Shown piece after piece: positions 43,327-53,000 of a DNA stretch of 63,607 bases; within the stretch, counting starts at the first letter, position 1, and each line of letters opens with the position of its first letter. The notes beneath the pieces are model-generated. The model was not told the origin of the DNA and made no database searches. It was given only the letters and a program-made list of their open reading frames with translations. The stretch is from an uncultured Bizionia sp. (GTDB lineage Bacteria; Bacteroidota; Bacteroidia; Flavobacteriales; Flavobacteriaceae), in assembly GCA_947496215.1 (NCBI GenBank), contig CANMCF010000026.1, positions 1 through 63,607 on the forward strand, written 5' to 3'. The translations under genes were made by a program, and so were the position numbers.

Positions 43327-45276
43327 ATGAAAAAAATAATATTAAGTATTTGTGCAATACTATGTAGTACCACTGCCATGGCGCAAACAGGAAATTATTT
43401 GTCCGGCGGTACTGTACAACCAGACGCTAATACTCCAGCGCCATACGATGGTACCACGACTATTGGTGCTCCAGGTTCATCTCTAAACAATTCAGCAGAT
43501 CATAATACACTTATAGGAGAAGGAGCAGGTGCTTCATTATCTTCTGGAGACCAAAACGTATTTTTAGGAACAGCAGCTGGCGCATTATTAGAAGGGAGTT
43601 CTGCCGATAATGTAATTATTGGTGCATTTGCAGCTGATCAAACTGATGACTCATTTTTATTAGATAATGTAATCATTGGCGCTAGAGCTGCAAGAACACT
43701 AGAGGGTAATGATAATATTGTAATTGGTAATGAAGCAGGTGAAGTAATGACAACAGCGGATGACAATGTTATTATTGGCACTCAAGCAGGAGAAAACTTA
43801 ACAACAGGAAATGATAATGTTTTTATTGGAGACTTTGCAGGAGGAGATACAACGACAGCTTCAGATAATGTTTTTATAGGAGATAAATCGGGGTACTATA
43901 ATACCACAGGAGATGATAACGTTTTTGTTGGTGAACAAACGGGTTATAATAACACTACAGGAGTGAGTAATGTTTTCATTGGTGGCTATGCAAATACGTC
44001 AACAGATGGGCTCTATTCGGCTTATAGTAATACTGGGGGAGCAAATACAACAGGTAGCAATAATACCTTTTTAGGAGCTGGTGCTGGTGGTGAGAATAAG
44101 ACAGCATCTGAAAATACATTTATAGGATCTCAAGCAGGAGACCAAAACGAATATGCAAATTTTAATACGTTTGTAGGTTTTCAAGCGGGAACAAGAAATA
44201 ATGTTAGTAGAAATATTAACGATGCAATGAATAATACGTTTGTGGGTTGGCGAGCAGGCGTATTAAATGAAGAAGGTTATAATAATGTAGTAATGGGGTA
44301 CGATGCTGGTTTTAATAATGACGGAAGTTACAATAGTGTTGTTATTGGGTATTTAGCAAAAATTAATAGTAATGATAATAATGATAGATACAATAGCGTC
44401 ATTCTTGGTGCAAATGCAGAAACCTCAAACAACAATACTATTGCTTTGGGGGCTAATGCAAATGCTTCAGGAAATTATGCCGTTGCAATAGGCTCCAATG
44501 CTATTGCAACTACAAACAATAGTATGGTTCTTGGAGGCGTTACCAATACAGATCGGGTGAGTGTAGGTATTGCAACGGGAACGCCTAATCAAAATGCATC
44601 ATTAGATTTAGCAGACACAGATAAAGGTTTGTTATTAAATAGAGTAACCAATGCAGAACGCACAGCTATGATTACTGCTCCAGCTTCGGGTGTTGCTTTA
44701 ACCTCTACAGACGCAGGTTTAATGGTGTACGATACAGAGGATAAATTACTCTACATCTGGGACGGAACACAATGGGGAGAAGTAGGCTCTAATGCAGGTT
44801 CTGGTGTAAGTGCTGTACCAGAATTATTAAACTATCAAGCATCTGTACGAGATGCTTCAGGAGATATACTAGCAAATCAATCCGTAAGTTTTAGAATGTC
44901 TATAATCGATGTCATTTCAGGAAGTACTACTGTGTATTCAGAAACACATGAGGTTACGACATCTAATAATGGTTTGGTTAATTTTGAAATTGGAGGAGGA
45001 ACAATTGTTTCTGGTTTATTTACAGATATCGATTGGTCTCATAACAATGCTTTGCAAATAGAATTAGATACTACAGGCGGAACAACTTACATTGTTATGG
45101 GGACAACCTCATTTGTAAGTGTGCCTTATGCATTACGTGCAAAGTATGCAGAGAATATAACGTCATCAACCAATGCGAAAATAAGTGACACCTCTAAAGA
45201 TGATAGAATTAAAGCATTGGAAAAAGAAGTACAAGAGTTGAAAAAACTAATGAATCAGATTATCAAGAAGAATTAA
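43327..45276 (+). CDS. Secreted beta-solenoid repeat protein with trimeric-fibre features
   Basis: The 649-residue exported protein has a signal peptide (about 1-20). About 320 residues follow of imperfect 16-20-residue repeats of the type NVFIGDFAGGDTTTASD or NTFIGSQAGDQNEYA, resembling YadA/Hia head repeats that form trimeric beta-rolls. At about 421 comes a GIGTT-like module (ASLDLADTDKGLLLNRV and GLMVYDTEDKLLYIWDGTQW). Next is a beta domain (about 498-617, NYQASVRDASGDILANQSVS) known from many flavobacterial surface proteins. A C-terminal coiled coil (RIKALEKEVQELKKLMNQII) could trimerise the fibre. There is no T9SS sorting domain. Its promoter suggests control by the TPR-HTH regulators. 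Confidence 0.7.
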   Translation: MKKIILSICAILCSTTAMAQTGNYLSGGTVQPDANTPAPYDGTTTIGAPGSSLNNSADHNTLIGEGAGASLSSGDQNVFLGTAAGALLEGSSADNVIIGAFAADQTDDSFLLDNVIIGARAARTLEGNDNIVIGNEAGEVMTTADDNVIIGTQAGENLTTGNDNVFIGDFAGGDTTTASDNVFIGDKSGYYNTTGDDNVFVGEQTGYNNTTGVSNVFIGGYANTSTDGLYSAYSNTGGANTTGSNNTFLGAGAGGENKTASENTFIGSQAGDQNEYANFNTFVGFQAGTRNNVSRNINDAMNNTFVGWRAGVLNEEGYNNVVMGYDAGFNNDGSYNSVVIGYLAKINSNDNNDRYNSVILGANAETSNNNTIALGANANASGNYAVAIGSNAIATTNNSMVLGGVTNTDRVSVGIATGTPNQNASLDLADTDKGLLLNRVTNAERTAMITAPASGVALTSTDAGLMVYDTEDKLLYIWDGTQWGEVGSNAGSGVSAVPELLNYQASVRDASGDILANQSVSFRMSIIDVISGSTTVYSETHEVTTSNNGLVNFEIGGGTIVSGLFTDIDWSHNNALQIELDTTGGTTYIVMGTTSFVSVPYALRAKYAENITSSTNAKISDTSKDDRIKALEKEVQELKKLMNQIIKKN

Positions 45277-45378
45277 AGCGTTAATATTTGATGAGGTATT
45301 TCTTTTAGAATGAATCAACATGCTACCAAAGCATGAAAAACAGGATACTCTTTTTACCAGTTAATCATTTAGAATTGG

Positions 45379-45386
45379 TAATTTTG
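45379..45386 (+). promoter_or_regulatory. -7 element abutting the second TPR-HTH regulator
   Basis: TAATTTTG lies 4 nt before the start codon, as in the paralogous regulator. A -33 TTG is not obvious. Confidence 0.4.
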
Positions 45387-45390
45387 AATA

Positions 45391-46989
45391 ATGAAAAGAG
45401 TTTCATTTATTTTCTTTCTGTTTATTTCTTGGACAGCTATTTCTCAAGACGTAGACACTACTTTGGTACGATTGCAAGGTGTTTTAGAAAGTGCTGTATT
45501 AGATTCAGCAAAAGTTGAAGCTTTGCTGGATTTAGGAAAACATCAATTTGGAAGAGACAATTATAGTGCAGAAGATTATCTTTTAACTGCTATTAATTTT
45601 ATAGAAAATAAACCGTATACATCAAATGATCAATTAGCCGTAGCGTATCGTGTATTGGGTGCTGTGGAAAGAAGAAAAGGAAACTACAAGAAGACATATG
45701 CGTATTATTATAAGTCTTTACGTCTGTCTTCAGACTCAGCACATGTGGCAACAGTACATCACAATTTAGGAGCAGCTAAGTTCTTTCAAAAGGATTACTC
45801 TGAAGCATTGGTTGAGTTTCGTAAAGCAATTGCTATATGGGAAGTGTTGGGAGAATATGCAGATGCTGGCGGAAGTTATAATGAAATGGGTGGAATATAT
45901 AATACGCTGAGACAAGTCGATTCTGCTCGGTTTTATTACGATAAAGCAATAAAGTTATTTGCCGAAGGCTATAAAAAAGACACCCTAAATTACACAAATA
46001 GATATTATGGCATCCAGAATAGTTTGGGTTTTATTTTATTATGCGAAAGAAAATATGATAGTGCGCTTTCAAATTTCAATAGGGCGAGAGCACATTTTTC
46101 TAAACCTGGAGGAGATAAGAGTAGATTAATTCTAGTAAACCGTTATATTTCTGAATTGTATTACCGTCAGAAAAACTATAAGAAAGCCCTATTCTATGAA
46201 AATGAAGCATTATCCATAGGACTTTCAGAAGGATTGAGGCATCGTGTTGCAAATGCCTTGAAGAAACGAAGTAAGTTGTATGAGAAAATGGGTAAACCAG
46301 AAGCAGCTCTTAAAGACTACATATTATACAAAACCTATTCAGATTCTCTTATTAATGCAGAAACCATAAGGAAGGTTCAAGCTCAGGAATTGGGATATCA
46401 ATTCGAAAAAGAGAAGCTGTCCGATAGCTTAGCATTTGCAGAAGAAAAAAGAAAAATTGAATTGATGGCAGATAATGAATCTTCTAAGAAAAAAATATAT
46501 TTCGCTCTTTTAATAATAACACTATTGCTAAGTGCTATTATTGCCTTTTTAGTGAAAAGAGATTTTAAACATAAAAAACGTGTATTAGAGTTGGAGAATA
46601 AAACCTTACTAAAGGAAAAAGAACAAATTACTATTGCTTTTGAGACATTAAAGAATAGTACAAATGCTGAAGAACGCATAAAAGCAAAGCAAGACATCTT
46701 AAAACTAAAAATCTTAACAGATGAAGAGTGGAATCATTTTAGAAGTAAATTTGAATTGCTATATCCCAACTTCTTAAACATTTTAAATGCATCTGCTTAT
46801 CAATTCACAAAATCTGAAATCAGATTTTTAATTCTAAAGAAATTAGATTTAGAAACATTGGAAATTGCTAATATGATAGGTGTTTCTAATGATAGTGTAT
46901 TAAAAACTCAATACAGGCTTCGTAAAAAGTTGGACTTGTCAAAAAACACTGATATTATTGGGTATGTAGGGCAAGGTTTTGATTTTTAA
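45391..46989 (+). CDS. Transmembrane TPR sensor with cytoplasmic LuxR-like HTH, paralogue B
   Basis: The 532-residue protein has the same plan as paralogue A: a signal peptide (about 1-18), TPR repeats (about 55-340, VHHNLGAAKFFQKDYSEALV), a membrane helix (about 369-389), a coiled coil and a LuxR-like HTH (about 471-516). From the membrane helix to the C-terminus the two proteins are nearly identical (SAIIAFLVKRDFK, LELENKTLL, KAKQDILKLKIL and SNDSVLKTQYRLRKKLDLS are shared). The TPR halves are much more different. It precedes the 2437-residue surface protein with about 100 nt between them. Confidence 0.75.
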   Translation: MKRVSFIFFLFISWTAISQDVDTTLVRLQGVLESAVLDSAKVEALLDLGKHQFGRDNYSAEDYLLTAINFIENKPYTSNDQLAVAYRVLGAVERRKGNYKKTYAYYYKSLRLSSDSAHVATVHHNLGAAKFFQKDYSEALVEFRKAIAIWEVLGEYADAGGSYNEMGGIYNTLRQVDSARFYYDKAIKLFAEGYKKDTLNYTNRYYGIQNSLGFILLCERKYDSALSNFNRARAHFSKPGGDKSRLILVNRYISELYYRQKNYKKALFYENEALSIGLSEGLRHRVANALKKRSKLYEKMGKPEAALKDYILYKTYSDSLINAETIRKVQAQELGYQFEKEKLSDSLAFAEEKRKIELMADNESSKKKIYFALLIITLLLSAIIAFLVKRDFKHKKRVLELENKTLLKEKEQITIAFETLKNSTNAEERIKAKQDILKLKILTDEEWNHFRSKFELLYPNFLNILNASAYQFTKSEIRFLILKKLDLETLEIANMIGVSNDSVLKTQYRLRKKLDLSKNTDIIGYVGQGFDF

Positions 46990-47004
46990 TGGTTTATGTT
47001 TAAT

Positions 47005-47062
47005 TGTCTAGTTTTTGTCCAGTGTTATTTCACTGTTTTTAATGGTTTTTGCCATAGGTTTG
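47005..47062 (+). promoter_or_regulatory. Tandem operator plus -7 element of the giant LRR gene
   Basis: TGTCTAG (47005-47011) and TGTCCAG (47016-47022) repeat with an 11-bp period. TAGGTTTG (47055-47062) follows, 31 nt after the GTCCAGT box. The box GTTTTTGTCCAGT and the stretch after the -7 (CAYACRATTA...AACCC) are shared with the promoter at 43239-43295. Confidence 0.6.
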
Positions 47063-47095
47063 CACACGATTAAATAACCCAAAGCAAAATCCATC

Positions 47096-50000
47096 ATGAA
47101 GCAGCAAGTCCTACTTATTGTAACATTATTCTTGTCATTGCATTTTCAAGCCCAAGACTGTTCCTCGTTAATGGAACCGGTATCTCTTCATAACCGTACA
47201 AACGAAGCCACGCTTATTATAGAAGGAGAAGTCATCAATAGTACTAGCTACTGGGATACTGCTCATCAAAATATTTATACCATTCATGAAGTTACTGTAT
47301 ATAAAAATGCTAAAGGTGACAATGAAGTTACTGTTTTTGTTGAAACTTTAGGGGGAATAGTTGGGGATGATATGCAAACAACATCAAGTTCAGCTAGTTT
47401 GAATGAAGGAGATGTTGGGGTGTTTTTTTTAAAAAACTCCAATGTCATATTTTCAAATGGGCAACAAACCTATCAGATGGTAGCGGCAGCTCAAGGTTAT
47501 ATTAGGTATAATAAAATGGATAATACTGCTACAGATGTTTTTAATAAATATACATCTGTAGAAAATGAGTTATACCAAAGGCTTGAATTGGCTACTAATA
47601 AAAAGATGCAATTTGTGCAAGAACGTATCGTAAATACTGTGCCAAGCTCTGCATTTGCCATACCAGTAATAACAAGTTTTACACCTACAATTGCAAGTGC
47701 AGGAACTGGAACTACAATAACAATTTCAGGGTCTTCTTTTGGTACAGCTTTAGGGCAGGTATTGTTTCCAACAGCTAACAATGGAGGTGTGACATATACT
47801 GCTGCTAAAGATACGCAAATCGTAATTTGGTCAGACCAAATAATTATAGTTAAAGTACCTTATACTGCAGGCACAGGTACCATTCAAGTTTTGAATGCTT
47901 CAGGTACCACAACAAGCACAGGGACACTCACAATTCCTTATAGTCATAGCAATGCCAGTTCAATAACTACAGATTATCCTAGAACAATGCAAAGTAGTAG
48001 TGGAGGCGTGACTTTCGATTATCATACCGATTTTAATACCAGCGCAGCAAAACCTTATTTTGAACAAGCATTTGGTTTGTGGAACTGCGAGAGCGGAATC
48101 AATTTTGCTTTTGGTACTACCACTACAACAGATGTTACAGCAGATGATGGTATTAACATTGTGCGTTTTGACAACGGAAACGAATTACCTTCTGGAGTTT
48201 TAGGGCAAGTAACCACAAGAGCATCTCAGATTTGTAGTGTCACTGGAAATGCCCTGGCTAGAGAAATGGATATTACCTGGAACGATGATTTTAATTTTTA
48301 TTATGGTGATGGAACACCCGGTGTTACCCAATACGATTTTAAAACTGTAGCCTTACATGAATTAGGGCATACACATCAATTAAATCATATTATTAACTCT
48401 AATAACATTATGCATTATAACCTTGGACCAGGAGTGTCTAAGTTTAATTTATCTACAGATGATATTGATGGTGCAAATTATACGATGTCTGTTTTTACAG
48501 ACGCATCACAATGTAGTGCTATGACAGCTAATAGTCAATGTACCTTTGTTCCTGATGATAATTTTGAAGCTTATTTAGAGGCGAATAACATGGGGAATGG
48601 TATAGATGGGGACGATTTAGTTACTACAACCAATATTTCTGGAGTTACTTACTTGAGTGTTTCGAGTCAAGGGATATCTGATTTTACAGGAATTGAAGAT
48701 TTTAGTGCATTAGAAACTTTATTCGTTTTTAGCAATACAATGTCAACTATAGACTTAACTTCAAATGTAAATTTAAAAGACTTTAGATGTAGTTCTTCAT
48801 CTTCATTAACAACCATAAACATTGCTACATTAACTGCTTTAGAAACTTTAGATATCGCTGGTACTGCTATATCTACAATTGATGTAAGTAATAATACTGC
48901 TTTAAAGACAGTTTGGGCAGGAGCTGCAGGAATAACTTCACTTGATGTTAGTAATAACATTTCACTGGATTTTTTACATATTTCAAATTCATCCATAACG
49001 AATTTGGATCTTAGCGCTAATAGTGTACTAACACAATTTTTTGCACAGAATGCTGCTTTAGAAAGTTTAAATATTAAAAACGGAAATAATACTAATATTA
49101 CAACGTTTCTTGCAACAGGTAATACAAACTTAGGATGTGTAACGGTGGATGATGCCCTATATTCAACTACTAATTGGACTAGTGTTGATGCTACTACCTC
49201 GTTTAATGAAAATTGTGATGCTACAATTTATGTTCCTGATGATAATTTTGAAGCCTACTTAGAAACACATGATGTTTCAGGAAACTCTGTAAGCGTAGGT
49301 AATGTGTCTAGTATGGGTAATGGAATAGCAAATGATAATTATGTGTATACTTACCGTACTTCTGGAGTGACAAACTTAGCCATAAATAACTTAGGGATTA
49401 CTGATTTAACAGGTATTGAAGCTTTTTTAAGTATTGTAACTCTAGAATCTCATGGTAATAGTTTAACTTCAATAAATTTAAACAATAATATAAATCTAGA
49501 ATATCTTAAATTGGGAAGTAATGTAGGATTAACAACTATTAATCTTTCAACCCTAACCTTATTAAAAGAGCTTTGGTTATATGATTCAGGATTAACAACT
49601 TTAGACATCTCAAATAACATAGATTTAGAAAATTTATATGTTTTTAATACAGAGATAGATGCATTAAACGTAAGTGCAAATTCAGCTTTAATTGATTTAA
49701 GATGTCATAGTAATAATTTAACAAGTTTGGATGTAAGCAATAATCCTTTGCTAACGATACTTATTGCTGAAAATAATAATATTTCTACTACTACATTATA
49801 TAATAATAATGTTTTAGATATATTAGATTTATCTGGTAATAATTTAACAGTAATAGATGTTAGTCAACATATAGCTATAAGTTCTCTTGATTTAGCAGAT
49901 AACATTATAAGCACTTTAGACCTTAAAACAAATACAAACTTAGCAAGTATTATTGTTAATGATAATGAACTAACAGAACTTGATGTAAGAAATGGTAACA

Positions 50001-53000
50001 ATAGTGCTATTTCAGATAGTGGTTTTAGAACCTCAGGAAACCCTAATTTAGCGTGTATAAATGTAGATAGTGAAAGCTACTCTACAACAAATTGGACAAC
50101 TTATGTAGATGGTACGTCATCTTTTAATGAGCATTGTAACGAAACGTTTGTACCAGATGATAATTTTGAAAATTATTTAGAAACACATGATGCCTCAGGA
50201 AATACAGTTGCTGTTGGTCATGCAACTAGTATGGGTAATGGTGTTGCTAATGATAATTATGTTACAACGACTGCCATTAATACCGTTTCTGGATTAAATA
50301 TTTCTGGATTAAATATAAGTGATCTAACTGGTATAGAAACTTTCTTAGCATTAGAAACATTAGTTTGTAATAATAATAATTTAACCACATTAGATATAAG
50401 TGCTAATATTAATTTAATTGGATTGTATGCTAATGATAATGGATTAACGTCTATTAATTTTGGTTCAATAACAACATTACTAATTGTTAACTTAAGTATT
50501 AATGAATTAATAGATCTTGATCTTACCATGTTATCTAATTTAGTTGGTTTGAATGTTTCTAATAATGAGCTAATAAGTTTAAATCTTAAAAATGGAGCTA
50601 ATACCTTATTAGATACAAATTCGGATTTTTATGCTACCGGGAATCAAAACTTAAGTTGTATTAACGTAGATGACGAGGTTTTCTCATCGGCAACATGGCA
50701 GAATATTGATTCCACAACATCATTTAGTGAGCATTGTGGGCTCACTTATGTCCCTGATGATAATTTTGAACAACGACTAGTTGATTTAGGTTATGATACT
50801 GGTACATTAGATGATTATGTGCCTACCAGTTTAATTTCAGGAGTAACATTCTTAGACGTAAGAAATAAAAGTATTGCAGATTTAACAGGAATTGAAGGTT
50901 TTACAGCTTTGGAAACATTATTTTGTGATTCTAATGATTTAACAACAATTAATACCAGTCAAAACATAGCACTATTTAATCTAAGGTGTTATGGTAATCA
51001 AATTTCATCATTAGATCTTAGTACAAACACTAACCTACAATATTTAAGCGCATCACCTAATAATTTAACCACTTTAGATTTAGAGTTTAATACAGCTTTA
51101 AAAGAAGCCTTTTTAAATAATAACGATTTAATAGCATTAAATTTAGATACATGTGTCTCTTTAGAAAGATTACAAGTAAATGGTAATAATTTAAGTTCAT
51201 TAAGTATTGTTAATGGGAATAATATAAATATTACAGAGTTTACTGCGGAGAACAACCCCTACCTTACGTGTATAAATGTTGATGATGAAACAGCATCGTA
51301 TTTAAGTACTTGGAGTAAAGATGCAACGGCTTCTTTTAGTATACATTGTAATGAAACGTATGTGCCCGATGATAACTTTGAAAATTACTTAGAAACGCAT
51401 GATGCTTCAGGAAACATAGTTACTGTAGGTGATTCTAGTAGTATGGGGAATGGTATAGCTAACGATGACTATGTAACTACGGCAAACATTAATGCAGTAA
51501 CGAGTTTAAATGTTGTTAGGAAGAATATCGCCGATCTTACTGGTATTGCTGATTTTGTAACATTAGAAGTGTTGTCTTGTGGGGATAATTTATTAGAGGA
51601 ATTAGATGTGAGTCAAAACTTGCTATTGACTCAATTATATTGCGGTGAAAATCAATTAACCAATTTAGATGTAACTCAAAATACAGCATTAATTGAATTA
51701 TCTTGTTTCAGTAATGCTATAGATAATTTGGATGTAACCCAAAACATAGCATTAATAGAAATTAATTGTTCCTTAAATCAAATTGAAAATTTAGATGTAA
51801 CTCAAAATACAGCATTAACAGATTTAGAATGTGATTCCAATCAAATTACAGCTTTAGATGTTACTCAGAATATAGCATTAATATATTTTGATTGTCAAAA
51901 TAATCAAATTACAAGTTTAGATCTAACACAAAACATAGTTTTAAATGAGTTTTACTGTAATGAAAATACATTGACCTATTTAAACCTTAAGAATGGTAAT
52001 AATTTAAATTTAGATCTGTATGCCGATCAAAACCCAAATCTCTACTGTATTAATGTAGATGATACGTCGGCAGCTTATTTAAGTTCTTGGACAAAAGACG
52101 CAACGGCTTCTTTCAGCGAACATTGTTATGAAACCTATGTTCCTGATGATAATTTTGAAAATTATCTAGAAACACATGACACTTCAGGTAATGTAGTTAC
52201 TATAGGTGATGTTAGTAGTATGGGTAACGGTATTGCAAATGATGATTATGTAACTACTGTAAATATAGAATCTGTTGCGAGCTTGACTATGTCAAATAAA
52301 TCAATTGTAGACATGGCTGGTATTGAAGGATTTATAGCTATAGAAACGTTAATTGTTCCAGTAAATACATTTCCTACTTTAGATTTGAGCAGTAATATTA
52401 ATTTAAAAGCACTGACCTGTAGTTATAATTCAAGTTTAATAAGTATTAATGTTAGCTCAAATACATTATTAGAAAGTATTACTTGTGGTGAATCAGCTAT
52501 TGCTTCATTAGATTTAAGCGGAAACCCCCAGTTGAAATATTTAACCTGTGATTCAACTCAAATAACAAGTTTAGACTTGAGTAATAATCTTTTAATAGAA
52601 ACAATTTTTGCAGTGAATAATGACTTGATAGAGTTAGATTTATCACTTAATATTACTTTGTTGGATGTAAATGTTTCTAATAACAACTTAACGGAATTTA
52701 ATATTAAAAATAGTAATAATACAAGTATAACAGGTTTTGACATAACATCAAATCCAAACCTTACTTGTATAAATGTAGATGATGCTACGTACTCCACTAC
52801 TAATTGGACAAATATTGATGCAACAGCATCTTATGGAGAACATTGTTATGAAACCTATGTTCCAGATGATATTTTTGAAGCATATTTAGAGACGCATGAT
52901 GACTCAGGGAATACAGTTACTGTAGGAGACACTGCTAGTATGGGGAATGGTATTGATGGTGATGGCTATGTAACTACGAGTGCCATTGAAAATGTAGTTT

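Noticed and set aside
43500-44500. Regular repeats that might suggest a CRISPR or DNA repeat array
   Set aside because: The periodicity is at protein level (NVFIG..AG type) with variable length and no constant DNA repeat or spacers.
45349-45366. CATGCT...AGCATG pair as a terminator after the beta-solenoid gene
   Set aside because: Only about six base pairs around a short loop, no U tract, and it lies well past the stop codon.
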